Below are positions 22,620 to 34,424 of a stretch of DNA of 64,000 bases, piece after piece (within the stretch, counting starts at the first letter, position 1; each line of letters starts with the position of its first letter). A program made the position numbers and the translations under genes. Source of the stretch: Campylorhamphus procurvoides (taxonomy: Eukaryota > Chordata > Aves > Passeriformes > Dendrocolaptidae). Below the pieces are notes generated by a model that was given only the letters and a program-made list of their open reading frames with translations, was not told the DNA's origin and did no database searches. Location: assembly GCA_013396655.1 (NCBI GenBank), contig WBMV01000443.1, positions 1,730 through 65,729 of the forward strand. Direction: 5' to 3'.

Positions 22620-25600
22620 CAGTGTGAACTATGCTAGCCTTGTTTCCTTAGGAAACCAGTCTAAAAATATCCAGAATAAACATGCATTGTTTTGGTTTTT
22701 AATGCTGAGACTTTTCCAACTCTTGAACCTTAAAGTGATTCCATTTGATACGTGACACTTGAGGACAAGTCCAGTTAACTGTGTTTTCATAACAGCGTTA
22801 TTTTCCATTTCTTGCCATGACCTCTAACATGAATTAGACCAGTGGCTGTTGGCTTCTTCATTTCAGGATATGAAGTGCTATTTCTATATCGTGATCATAT
22901 TTGGACTTTGTGCTGCAGGTGTTTGCTGTCAGGAGAGGGATTCTCAAGCCGTGGTGCATGCACCAGTAGCATGACAGTGCTTCCAAATAGGATGGACAAC
23001 AAATTCTATTTCTCCAGGGTGCGATCAAGCTAAACGCCTTGTTACAGTTTTTTTTTTCGTTTCATTTCTGGAGACCTGGGCTATCAGTGAACAGGACAGC
23101 ATGAGGGCCAAAGTGTCTTACTGCAGGTTGCAGATGAGGTTGTATGTCCGAGATGTGGTTTGGAGTGTGGCCAAGATGGAACTGCTGAAGATGAGGACAT
23201 GGCCATTTAAGATAACTCACCTGCAGATGTGTTTGCAGAATTAAGTGGGTCTCTACCAGGCTCATTGTAAGGTGGTGTTTCACGTTGTTCTTGTACATCC
23301 CTGTCTGCTGCTGGCAGGTCCTGTATGAAGGCATCAGGAGATCCTGTCTTCCTGCAAGAATTTCACAAGCTCTGTAGAGAGGAGGATAAATGGAACCATC
23401 TTGTCTCTTACTGCAGAATGTGAAATAGAGTAATAGGATTAAGTAAGTCACTCAAGGAACCTGCTGCAGGTCAGGGTAACAGTCCTTTTTCACTGAGCTG
23501 TGGTTGCTTAACCATGACACAATTGAGTCTCTCAGGCAGTGGCCTGAACTCCAAGCAAGGAGTGCAGAGTCCTTCTGGAAGCCAATTCCTCTTCTAATCG
23601 TCATTTAAACTGGTCAATTTGTTTCAAAACTCTTAACTCTCTGCATCTCCACTGCTCACTTAAAGCTTATCTCTGCGGAGAGTTAGGGCTGTAAACAGAA
23701 ATCAGTGGGTGGAGTTTCGAGGCCAGCATGCAATGGGTTGACCTACATGCCCTTAATAATCCCTTCTGGTCTGTAAACCCTAAAATGTGGTAAGAGTCGA
23801 ATGAGAAATATCTACTGGAGGACTCCTTATCTTCTCATCAGTTTCTCATGGTTCTGTCTCACCTGGGTGGCAAGATTTGTAAAGAGATGGTATCTTTTAT
23901 TGACATCAGTGTTACAACAACTCTACCATTATAAACTTGGGTGGTTCATTGAGGAATTTCAGTGCTTTGCAGTGTCCTAACTTCATGCGAGCTGCTCTCC
24001 CTCCATATGGCTGAAAGATGAGAATCAGCCCTGAGGGGATTTGTGGGTAATTTTGACTTGCCCAATGCTCTCCCTTTCGGAATGCGGTGACACAAGCAAA
24101 TGAGCCAGAGGCCATGGCCCCTCTCTCCGTGCTGATGACTGTCTGACAAGGAGAGGGCTGAGCAGTGGACATTCAATGTGTCACCACTGATCACACCCTC
24201 GCCTCACCCGCAGGGCAGGTCACTGGTTCCCCACCTGGCAATCCTGTGAAAAAGCACTTCTGTAACTGTGCTTGGCAAAAGTTTCTCCCAGGAGGATGTG
24301 TAGGAAATAGTTTCCTCATACCTCCGAGGTAAAGCTTACACTGTAATTTCTAAATGGACTTTTATCAGTAGTCTCCCTTGTTCTTCAGTATGTGCAAGAA
24401 CATTGTGCTGGTTTGGGCACCTTTCCCTAAATTTTACCTGCTGTATTCCCAGGGGGTAATTTGACAAAAGCTCACCCTGCTAGTCCTGAGGCAGATATTT
24501 TTTTCCATTGGGGAGCAGCAACACTAAGAGGGTCTTGATCAGCCTTCATTTCTGCCTCCCACCAGAAGCTGCAGGGACAGTCCCGACATTTGTCACCTGC
24601 CTAATGTGTATTAGCAGGGAGCTTGAAGGCACTTGTTTTATTGCATCTTCCACTGCAAACTAATGCTATTGGATTGACAGCGTATTCTACTTCTTATATG
24701 CCATGTTGTGTGCAGGTTAGATGGGGATAATTAATTTGTCTTGTCCATTTTCTGACATTGTGTTCACCAGCACTCAGCTGGTGAAGTACTCTTCCCAAAG
24801 ACAGCTTCTTGTTTTACATGGGATACTTTTCTTCAATAATTTATGTAATCATTAGGACAAATTCCCTCCAGCCTTTTCTCTCTCTGATCTTAATTCCATT
24901 GCATTACTTATAATTATATTCCTGATTTGAAGGGGGGGTGTGGGGGAGCCTGTTTCCTTCTGTGACCACAGCACAGCCATCACAGAAGGAGCTGGGAAGA
25001 GCGTGATGGGGAGGGATCGATCTGTCCTTAGGTCATTTACTCTGGGCGTGGACAGGGAGTTGCTATTAGTCACTGGGGGACAGCGGCTGCCAGCATGCTT
25101 CATGGGAATCTGTGAAGCACAGGGCAGCTCTGCGGGAGGACAGCACACCCTTCGCTGCTCCCCGTGCTTTGGCTGGCAGATGTGGTGCACGACCAAGTCA
25201 TGCTCTGTCCTTGGAGGCCAGTTGGGTGCTTGCAATGTGGAGCCTTGGGACCTGCTTGGGGCACCCTCAAAGAGACTGCGTAATTTGACTGTTGATGTTG
25301 TCTAGAGGGAAGTGCATATTTTGAAAAAAAAAAAAGGTGGAGAGCAGCCTGGGATGGAGAGCTAGATCCTTAACCTGAGGTGTTTGACTGCGATAGAAGG
25401 GCTGACTGTGACACCCTTGGCTTTTTGCATCTGCAGGAGTTCACATTAGTGATATATATGTAAGACTTTGGTAAAGTAGGACCGTTGCTAATTACTGTCT
25501 AAATAATCCTTTTACTATTGAAAATCTGACTACTGAATTTCACTTCCACCTGCTTAGATGTTAGCTTTGAGGATTGTCCTAAGGTGTTGAAAAGGTGGGA

Positions 25601-25906
25601 GATGAAAACCCTGTCTTTTTCAGTCTATGTGGCCTGACTTAATCTAATAAACTTAGCACGAGCCCATGGGGTACAGCAGCTGCGTGCTGGAGATAGAAGT
25701 CGCCTCAGTCCATCTTGGCCACATGGTTTAATAGGTCTATGAAATCCCTGGGTCAGAGGCCAGCCACCATGCCCATTTTTATCACATCTCAGTGATGTGT
25801 ATCCTGGCAGGTTTTTCTTTTTGTTCCCTCCCCAGCATGGAAAGAACCATCTGCCGGGTTGGCTTTCAGAAGAATTTTGAAAAATACCAATTTCCCTTTG
25901 TTGAGA

Positions 25907-25932
25907 GGGGAGGGGGAGGAAGGGGTGGGGGG
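25907..25932 (+). other. Canonical G-quadruplex motif
   Basis: Four G runs of 4, 5, 4 and 6 are separated by loops of 1, 5 and 1 bases, satisfying the usual G3+N1-7 definition. It lies on the coding strand, so both the non-template DNA strand and the nascent RNA could fold. Confidence 0.75.
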
Positions 25933-26900
25933 CACACAGGACAGAAGGGGGAAGGAGAGCCTGACCTAAAACCAAGCCAGTATTTTCAAGGATTTTAGAA
26001 TAGCTTGTATTGTGTTTCCTACTCCCCAAGGAAGGGTTGTCCTCTTTCTTCTTTTCTCTTTGATTCGATTCCCTGCCACTCTGTGAGCAAGTCAGAAGCT
26101 GCAGCTGCTGCTGTCAGCTGGGAAGGGAGTCCCCTTGTTTAAAACCCATGTGTTAATCCCTGGTTACAAAAAGTCGAAATGCTTTATGCACCCCTTATAG
26201 TCCCATTTTCTCTCTGCATCTTCACTGCCTGCCTGCAGACTTGCCACTTGTGTGAAAACATACATATAGGTAGACCCCAAGGAGACCCAACAAGAAGCAC
26301 AGGTAACATGAAGGTCTGTAAATAAATAAGCCTAAACACTGGAGAAAGTGACCAAATCTAGTTTTGAGAGTAGGGAAGGAGTCAGAAAGGGTGTCAAGGA
26401 TGTTGTGAGGTCTGGGGAAAAATTACAGGGGCCTCTAAGAGTAAGGGGAGGTGTTTTTGTCATGGCTGCTGGACACAGATGGGTAGAAGTGTTTGCTCAC
26501 AGGGGCTGTGCTTTGTTCCTGAGGAAAAGCCAGCAGCCCAGTGGGAGAGGAATTTAAACAGTGAGGTAAGGAGAAAGGAGGATTTGGGCTCTGCCAGATG
26601 GAGACAGCGATGCAGGCAGCACTGCAGAGGGTCTGATGGGTAAATAAGAGGCTTGAGGGGCTCAGAAAATTTATCATCAGGTGTGATATTACAATACTGG
26701 AGGGTGAATGCAAAGGGTGGACTGAGGTTCAAATGGGAGATAAGAGTTTTGATTATGACTGTGACTTTTTCTCAAAAATCACCCTCCTTATCTTTCCTAG
26801 AAGAACAAGGAAATGAGTCATCACAAGCATAGGGAGAAAGGAGCTAGAGGATGGATGGCACTTATGGAAAACTGATGACAGTGCTCTGTAACTATTGTAG

Positions 26901-26990
26901 GTCATAGATTAGTCTGGACTGGAAAGGACCTTAAAGTCCACTCCATTCCAAACCCCTTGCCATGGAGCAGGGACACCTTTAGACCATATC
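26901..26990 (-). mobile_element. CR1 LINE fragment, 3' end, short
   Basis: GTCATAGATTAGTCTGGACT, GGAAAGGACCTTAAAGTCCA and TTGCCATGGAGCAGGGACAC place it in the 'ATGGGCAGGG' type, antisense and truncated after about 90 bases. Confidence 0.88.
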
Positions 26991-27790
26991 TGAATGCTAC
27001 AAAAGAACGTAATATTTTCAGCACTTTCCTAAGGTTTCCAAGCAGAAAACTGAGGCAGACAGAAGTGTCTCACCCAGGGCCACTGGAGAAGGCATCCCAC
27101 CTTCCACTGCTCCAGCTGCAGCAAGTATTCCTGCACCCACCCCGTGGTGGTCCCATCATACCCCTACACCTCTCATCTCACCCCATCCACAGGCTGCAAG
27201 AAACAACCAGGGTCCCTCCCCGCAGGTCTTTTCCCTGACACCCTTTCCCAGATGTGGTGGGTGGACAGGCGATGCCCACCCACCATGGCACGGGGTGGGC
27301 TGGCAGGTTGGCCAAATTTCTGACACAGGGGGCTGCTTCCCAGCGGATTCCCCATCACCTCTGCTCCCCAGTTGGGGTGACTGGAAGGAGCCAGCAGCCC
27401 CCACTCTGCACACCCCACGCTGCTGCAGCCCCTTCCCCGCCGTGGCCCCTCGTTAATAAAGAGGTGTAATTGGGAGCCCTCCCTCCATCCCGTCTGGTGT
27501 GAGGCCATTTGTGAGCCGGAGGAGGAGGGGCAGACCCGGCACTGATGGGGGGAGGTGGCAGCGGGGGAGAGGGGGAGGGAAAGCTCCTTTGTTTGTTCAA
27601 GTAATTTGGGCCTCAGATGTTCCAAAAGAGAAAAGCTAAAGAAGCTGGGTCGGCGACGGTGAAGGTGTGCTCCTGGGGCACAAAAATACCCCGACAGCAG
27701 AGGAAACAGAGTGCAACAAAGAATCTGTGCGGGGTTTGAGCGTTTTGGGTTTGTCTCTCAAGTCTGGCAGGAGGGATGCGAATCTTTGAG
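26991..27790. other. SETBP1: GC-rich intron patch, no gene
   Basis: The stretch 27100-27600 is GC-rich with many C and G runs. At 27547-27579 four G runs (6, 5, 5, 3) with loops of 10, 3 and 1 form a relaxed G-quadruplex motif. Open frames here (for example about 150 codons antisense at 27173-27625) follow from low stop density in GC-rich DNA. Confidence 0.5.
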
Positions 27791-28053
27791 AAAAAACAAC
27801 CAATTACAAAAAAACACACAAAAAGCCCAAAAAAACCCCCAAAAAACCCCAAACAAAAAAACAAAAACAAAAAAAAATCCCCAACAAACCCAAACAAAAT
27901 AAAAAAACAAACAAGCAAAAAAAAACCCCAACAAACAACCCCCCAGACAAAAAACCCCAAGCAAAACAAACAAACAACACCCCCCACCAAAAAAACCCGC
28001 AAACAACAGAAAACCCCCACCCAAACAAAGAACCAGCCAACCAAAAAGAAACA
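27791..28053 (+). repeat. Long A/C-only tract (G/T-only on the other strand)
   Basis: About 260 bases contain almost nothing but A and C, with irregular A runs and C runs of 3-6 (e.g. AAAAAACCCCAAAC). There is no fixed repeat unit. Strand asymmetry is extreme, and the G/T strand gives spurious hydrophobic open frames. Confidence 0.92.
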
Positions 28054-31000
28054 GTTTTTGGCCCTTCACCAAGATCTCTGCATCCCAGCACGGTGGAGAA
28101 CTGAGGCAGGCATGGGCTGAAGGGTGCTTGGGTTCTCAGAGTCCCTGGTGTTGCTGCTCCGTGTTTGCTTTGTGTTTGCTGTGCTTAGCCGGGCTGAAGG
28201 GAAGTACAGGAGAGTTCCAGGTATTCACAGCTAATGGAATTTGCTTCTGCTTTATATGTGCTAGCACACTGCCCTTGGAGTCAAGATTTTCTACTTTATG
28301 TGCACTAACACCTTGCCTTTGGTGTTGAGATCACATCTCTCCTCTGCCTCCCCATTTCCCACCAACCTTGTTAGACACTCTTTTTTTAAAAATGAGAATG
28401 GAAATCAAAGAAAACAAGTGATAGACATTCTTCTGTTCCTTTTAGGTTCAGTAAAACTCACCTTTAAACCTCACTGAGAAGCCTAAACTAAGTTGAAAAT
28501 GCCTGTGCTGTGATGGGAGGGCTCTATTGAAAGCCTTGTGTTTCAAGTGTGTGAAAGTTGCAGAAAAATGCACATGGGATATGCAGAATTTTTGTGTGTG
28601 TGTGTGTGTGTGTCCTTAAGTTAAAGAATAGGGTAATGGTGTGAAAGAATGAATTAGTTATGGCAAATCTTATTAGTGTCCATTGTAAGCAGAGGAGCAG
28701 AGACATATGGGGCCACTTGCAAAATTATTCCTTGTTTATTCAGCTTCATAACCGAAACAAATTTTTTTGCATAGTGTCATTTATTTGGCAACTGGAGGGG
28801 TGTGGAAGGTGTGTGTCTATGGAGCAAAAAGGGGGGAAGGGGGAGCACAGTATTGGTATTCCATTAAAACTGATGCTCAGTGCTTTGTTTGTCAGGTTTT
28901 GGCAAGGCTTTTTGCTTTGAAAGCCTTTCAGAGAGGATCGAAGCAGATGGCAGGGAGATCCTGTTTGTGTTATTTTTGGACATTCCCATTGAAAGTCTCA
29001 GATTGTTGTCCTTTTTCCCCCTTCCCCCACTCATGTATGTTTTTCTTTCTTCCTTCCTTTCCCCTTTCCTTCTTGAGAACATTTTTATTTTTTTTAAACC
29101 GTATAGTATTAATCATACAATATCACCTTAAAGCTGGGTGTGCTTCTGATGAACCAAGCTGTGGCTAGTTTATTTCTGTCTGTCTAAAACTGGATAAAGT
29201 GGTGTAGGAGCTGTCTCCTGAAGCAGTACAAACAGTGTTAGGAGAGCGAGTTGGGTAGAAATGGGAAGCCAGACTGCCATTTCTGGGGGGGGTTCAGCTC
29301 CATAGCAGCACATTTTCATGGTAGACCAGAAGCTGTATTAAGCCCAGGCAGAAAGTTTAGATTGAGGGTCTTTGATAAAACAACTTTAGTGACTTGTATG
29401 ACACTTGTCGTGACCTTCATCCTTCATAAGCCCTTGTGGTGGAGAGGACCCAGCTGTAGATGGACTGGAAAGCTGAGCTATGCCCTGGCTCTTCATGGTG
29501 GCATTCCCATGTCACTGGAGAGATCTGCTGGTCTTAGGCAGCCTGGAGGGCTTTTGTTCTGCCATCACCTGCACTCAGATTTTGGTAGGAAGAGAGAACT
29601 TCATTGCCTTGCATTCCTGGCATAAACAGTTTCCCCGAGCAGTAATTTAGGTTCGAGTAACACTGCTGGAAATGTCTGCAGTGCTTTTCATGTGGAAGTC
29701 TTCACCAAAGCTCTTCACAACCTTTGTGCAGGCAATCCAGCAAGGCTGAGCCTGGTCCAATCAGTTAAAGCATTTGGCTAACCCAGGTCTATCAGTGAGG
29801 ATGTGCACGCACAAAGAGAATGGGAGGTCTTGGCTGCAGTTGGTATCCAAAAGTTCAGGTGATTCACCTGAAGCTCCTCCAGATGATTAAATCTCTTGAA
29901 CTAAGCTGGAAATCTCGAGGAAACAAGCTTTCTCATGCTCATTCTGTCAGTGGTTATTCCCAGCTAGAACTAGATATTTAAATCCTCAAATCTTTACATC
30001 AGATGATACTAGAGGCACTTTGGCACAGGGAAATGATTTACAAGAACATAAAATTTTGGCTGAGAAAGATGAGAAAACGAACTTTACAGGTTTCACTTTT
30101 ACTATTCTTAACACTTTGAATCAGTTTGATGCAGGTTTTGTTTGAGTTCGAGGTGATGATTCATAATGTGTTTTAGATTGATTGAACCTGTATACCCACA
30201 TCCTCAATTATTTTTTCTTTTTTTTTTTTAACTGGTACTCTGAGAGAACCCACTTCAGAAAATCTTTTTGTTCTTAATTGAATGAAAGCTCAGAAGTCTT
30301 TCACATGCATTTTAGCACCTGAGTTTCAATGCTATAGTTGCCAGGTGGTAGTGAGTGACCCAGCATGTGTGAAGTTACGTCTCTTGAGGTGCATTTTCCT
30401 GACTAGAATAAGCAGGGGAAAAAAAATACCCAAACCAAGCCTCACCTTCCTCTCCCTGTTATCTCTTGCTAGACGATGAACATTCTCTTGGCAGGATTTT
30501 TGCTCTGCAGTGCTGACTTTTATGCCTGCCTTATTAAAGTTTGGCATCTCCTTCTTGTTTCCTACTGGACAAGTCTTCTGCTCAGAGAACCTTCCCCTGC
30601 TCCTGGGCTGGCACGGCTGCTCTGCCCAGTGAGGATTTCCCTCCAAGGCCTTCCAGGGAGAAGGGTTTTCCTGGTCTGGCACTTTGAGAAAGCAGCCAAG
30701 CAACAGTCTCAGCCTAGACAAAAGGCAAACTCGACCTACTATTTATGTAGTTACTTAAACATGATTTAACCTAAATAATGCACACTGTGACTTGGCTGGG
30801 GGAGAGGGGGGAGGGGAAGGAGAGGAGCTTGTTTCTAATGAGCTGGGAGACAGCACAATTAATTACATATGAAGGACAGATAACTGACAGCAAACTGTCT
30901 ACAGTAGAGAGAAACAAAATACTGATGTGAACAATTAAAGCGCTCATGTGACGGAAGGGTCAGCGATTTCTCATAGAGTGGGTGGCTGGGCGCAGCCCCT

Positions 31001-31985
31001 GAGGAGCCACAGGGGATGCTCGGCTGAGCGGGGGGCCAGGTGGGCAGAGGCTTTGCAGACCTCCACCATCAAAGCCAGGCAGGCATTTCTGAGGCTGACA
31101 GGAAGCACTCTGGGCATTATTTTCATCATGTGCACTCCTGACAGCGGAACCCTTAGCTACTGATGTTGGCAACACGTGGGATGAGGAGGGGAGTGGGTGA
31201 GGAAGAAGAGCAAAGGTTCCATGGGCAATTAGGTACCTGCCTCAGGATGCTGCTGGCCACACAAAGGAGAGCTAAGGTGACAGAGGCTTTCCTTCCCTTT
31301 TTTTTTCTTAAAAATTGTTAACTTTCCTCTGTGCCTTCCGGACGTGGAAGCTCAAATCCCAGCTGCTGGTAGTTGAATTCTTTGAGGGGCATGGTCAGAG
31401 ATTTGCATCCTCTCTGCTCCCCCTCCATAAACTGCAATGAAGTCTGGCATAACTTATCCCCCACAGCACCCCTTTCATCCTCCCCTCTCTGCCAGCCCAT
31501 CCTGCGGTCAGCCCTTGGCTGTAAAGGTTTGGAGGTAAAGGCCGATGGATTAGCCTGGGGAAGGGCAAAAGGTTAAATGAGCAGGGCTAGCAGCATGCAA
31601 AGGGCTATGATTGAAATATTTGCTGAATGCTGACAGGCAGCAGAATAGAGGCAGACAAGTGGCAAATTCCTGTTTTCTCCTCTAATTGAGAAAATATTTT
31701 GGGTGGTATTCAGGCAGGCTGCAAATTGAGACTGGGAAAGTCAGCCAGCCAGGGAGGGGAAGGATGGGAGGACTTTAGTGAAAACACTATTGCCATTAAA
31801 CCTGTTTCCAAAAACTTTGTGCTTACACTCATGGAAATCTCTGGAGCATGGTGCTTATGCTTTGCTTTGTCATTTTAACCATGCAACTGCAGAATCAAGA
31901 TACTGCACCTCTGAACTCAGGATGTCTCACAAGGAGAATTTGACCCATTCCTGGTGTTTTTGCAGCCACATAAGTCTTGCTTTCA
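28054..31985. other. SETBP1: Intron 2 sequence, no gene
   Basis: Unique-looking DNA with a (TG)10 run, pyrimidine-rich DNA at 29010-29100 and a G-rich run at 30798-30820 with three G runs plus a GG. 30855-30960 (ATTAATTACATATG, ATTAAAGCGCTC) and 31575-31740 (two CTAATTGAG/AAATATTTG-like clusters) look like possible non-coding elements. Confidence 0.45.
28593..28613 (+). repeat. (TG)n microsatellite
   Basis: About ten perfect TG units. Confidence 0.95.
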
Positions 31986-32105
31986 TGGAATCATAGAATG
32001 GCTTGGATTGAAAGGGGCCTTTCAAGATCATGCAGGTCCAGTTCCCTGCCATGGGCAGGGACACTTTCACTAGACCTCATTTCTCCAAGCACCATGCAGC
32101 CTTGG
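31986..32105 (-). mobile_element. CR1 LINE fragment, 3' end
   Basis: TGGAATCATAGAATGGCTTG, the GAAAGGGGCC segment and CCCTGCCATGGGCAGGGACA, then a decayed 'CACTAGACC...CTCCAAGC'. It belongs to the 'ATGGGCAGGG' type, antisense. Confidence 0.92.
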
Positions 32106-33349
32106 TTTGCAAGTGTAGCTTATTGCATGGAGGTGCTACCATGAAAAATCTGAGTGTTGTGAGGATGTTTCTGATCTGCTGGACAGGAGATTAATGAGAT
32201 TTGATGGTTTATTGATAAAACATGACAACTGCTCAACCCTTGATTATGTCTGCTTGTAGAGTGGATATTATTCAGCTGTGTTTCAAGCCTGTATAATGTG
32301 TGATGCCTGTGTGCTGGGGCAGGGCTATTACAGGCATTGTGGAAGTGAAGGAAGAGAAATTGTGTTTGTCTGGAGCATCACAGGTCAACTGCACTGATTT
32401 CTGCCTTGGCCCAGCCCTCTGGCATTCCTTGCTTGCTCTTAGATGTGGGTGGAAAGCTCTGGTGACACTTGTGAGAAGGAAAATCCATGGTGATGTGACC
32501 AAGAGCAGTTAGCTGTCCTTTCACACCCTGACATCTTCCTCCATGGGATGATTCCCTAAGCGCCTTCTGCCTCCCTCTTCCCCAAATGCTCCTTCTAGAG
32601 CTGATAATGTACTGAGAAGGTTTCAACTAACATAATTTCCTTCTTCCTTAGAAATATGGGGTGAATTAAGGAATCAGGGAGAAGGGGAAGAAAGATGTAA
32701 AAAGAAACAGTTCCTCAAGCCAAAAAACAGCATGAAGGTCATCGAATTTTATGTTCCCTTCTATATGCTCTTGTCATAAAGCTTGGAGACTGACTTATAA
32801 AATGTTTTGGGGAGAATGCCATAGCTGCAGCAGAGGAGGGTTTTGGCAGGGGTGTACCCTATTTGTGGCCAGCAAATCGTGTTGCATTTGGACCCTTGAA
32901 GACTTATGTGCTCCTTAAAGATACCCAAGAGGCAGTCAAGCGATTTTTAATGGCCAATATGGGCTTGCTTAAAGCTTCAGCATTTATCAGTGGGCTCAAA
33001 TCTTTGTTTTCAAGCAAAAGGAAAGAAAGCTTGCCTGGCTTTTTGTATCAGCTTCAAGTGAGGTGTGCTGAGGTCTGCCAGGGTTCCCTTCTGCTGGCCT
33101 TACACTACAGCTGGCCCTGGAAAGCATTTGATAGTGTTGGGCAATACTCCTGCTGCTGGAGCAAGGCAAGGGATAACTATTTTCCTGCTTATGGCTATGA
33201 AGCAGCTGGTGTGTTGGTTGCTCAGCACTGTAGATTTGTGCCTTGATTCAGGAGGCCTGTGATGGGAAAGAGCAGCACAGTCACTGCCTTCCAGTGGGGA
33301 AACTGAGGCACCAACACAGCGTGTCCAGAGGTGGGAACAGAGCTGGGGA
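32106..33349. other. SETBP1: Intron 2 sequence, no gene
   Basis: Unique-looking DNA. A 127-codon frame at 32863-33246 (+) has no recognisable protein features. Nothing else supported. Confidence 0.5.
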
Positions 33350-33783
33350 AGGGGCTGGAGCACAGGTCTGAAGAGGAGCAGCTGAGGGAGCTGGGGGGGG
33401 CTCATCCTGGAGAAAAGGATGCTCAGGGGGGACCTTCTGGCTCTGCAACTCCCTGACAGGAGGGGGGAGCCGGGGTGGGGTCGGGCTCTGCTCCCAGGGA
33501 ACAGGGGCAGGAGGAGAGGGAATGGCCTCAGGCTGGGCCAGGGGAGGTAAAGATTGGACATTGAAAATTTTCTGCACCAAAAGATTTGTTAAGCCCTGGA
33601 AGAGACTGCCCAGGGAGGACAGTGGTGGAGTCCCCATCCCTGAGGGGATGTAAAAAGCATATGGATGTGGCACTTGGGGACATGGCTTAGTGGCGGGCGT
33701 GGGAGTGCGGGGGGGATGGGNNNNNNNNNNNNNNNNCTTGATCATAAAGGGCTTTTCCAAAGTAAACGATTCCATGATTCTGT
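33350..33783 (+). mobile_element. CR1 LINE fragment, 3' end, G-rich, interrupted by an assembly gap
   Basis: The copy runs through CATCCTGGAGAAAAGGATGC, 'GGGAATGGCCTCAGG', GCCCTGGAAGAGACTGCCCA, 'GGATGTGGCACTTGGGGACA' and the tail AACGATTCCATGATTCTGTG. It is the same type as 5461-5700 but less diverged and unusually G-rich. Sixteen Ns at 33721-33736 replace the region before 'CTTGATCATAAAGG'. Confidence 0.92.
33721..33736. other. Assembly gap (16 N)
   Basis: The gap follows a run 'GCGGGGGGGATGGG' inside a CR1 copy; G-rich sequence may have caused the dropout. Confidence 0.99.
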
Positions 33784-34279
33784 GCCTCCCTCTGCATAAT
33801 GATCTGTGTCAGCATGAGCTGAAAGTGAAGCCCCCGGCTCATTCAGTCATCAAACCATTCTCCTGCCTTTAAATCACGGGTCTGTCTTGACCTTCCCTTA
33901 CCCCCCTCAGTCTCTGCCTGGGTTGCACAAGTGAGAACAAAGTGACACTTGTTTGCCTCCTCCAAAGAGCTCACTCAAGCAGGTGATTGTCTTGCCTCCT
34001 TTTGCAGTCCCAAAACAAAGTGTTGAAGTGTTGTCCTGGGATGTAAAACATCCCATATATTCCCCCAGGACTGGATTTTTGCTTTCTGAGTGCAAGTGGC
34101 ATTGAAAGGAAAAGAGGTCAAAATTGCAGGATACAGGGAATAATTCCCAGGTGCTGAAATTAGGAGAAAGATATGAGCACTCATCCTATGCACTCCTCGC
34201 AGGACATGGAGGGAGGGAGATTTAACAGCTGTAGTTGCAGCCTGTAAAGATCTGATCATTCATTTGTAACCCTACCAGG
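33784..34279. other. SETBP1: Intron 2 sequence, no gene
   Basis: Unique-looking DNA with nothing supported. Confidence 0.5.
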
Positions 34280-34424
34280 GAAAGAAACAAAACAAACAAA
34301 AAATAAAACAAAACCAGACCAAAATCAAACAACCATAAATCCCAACACCAAAACAAACAGAAAAAAACCCAACAACACAAAAAACCCAAAACAAACAAAA
34401 AAACAACCCGAAAAACAAGCAAGA
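34280..34424 (+). repeat. Second A-rich A/C tract
   Basis: About 145 bases of nearly only A and C (AAACAAACAAAAAA-like), with rare G and T. It is poorer in C runs than the tract at 27791 but has the same strand polarity. Confidence 0.85.

Larger units (their letters stand above)
20395..26900. other. SETBP1: Intron 2 sequence, no gene
   Basis: Unique-looking DNA with no CR1 recognised. Short open frames on both strands are unsupported. Notable pieces are a GT/AC hairpin at 22588-22619 and a G-quadruplex motif at 25907-25932. Confidence 0.55.

Noticed and set aside
24414..24440. TGTGCTGGTTTGGGC as the start of an avian LTR
   Set aside because: Only the first 15 bases resemble an LTR start; nothing downstream continues the match and no LTR pair or retroviral coding sequence is present.
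27613..28044. 143-codon minus-strand frame rich in W, F, G and V, resembling a membrane protein
   Set aside because: It is the translation of the G/T strand of the A/C-only tract, which lacks stop codons because of composition; overlapping frames are equally long.
33281..33775. 164-codon minus-strand proline-rich frame
   Set aside because: It is antisense to the G-rich CR1 copy and runs across the N gap.
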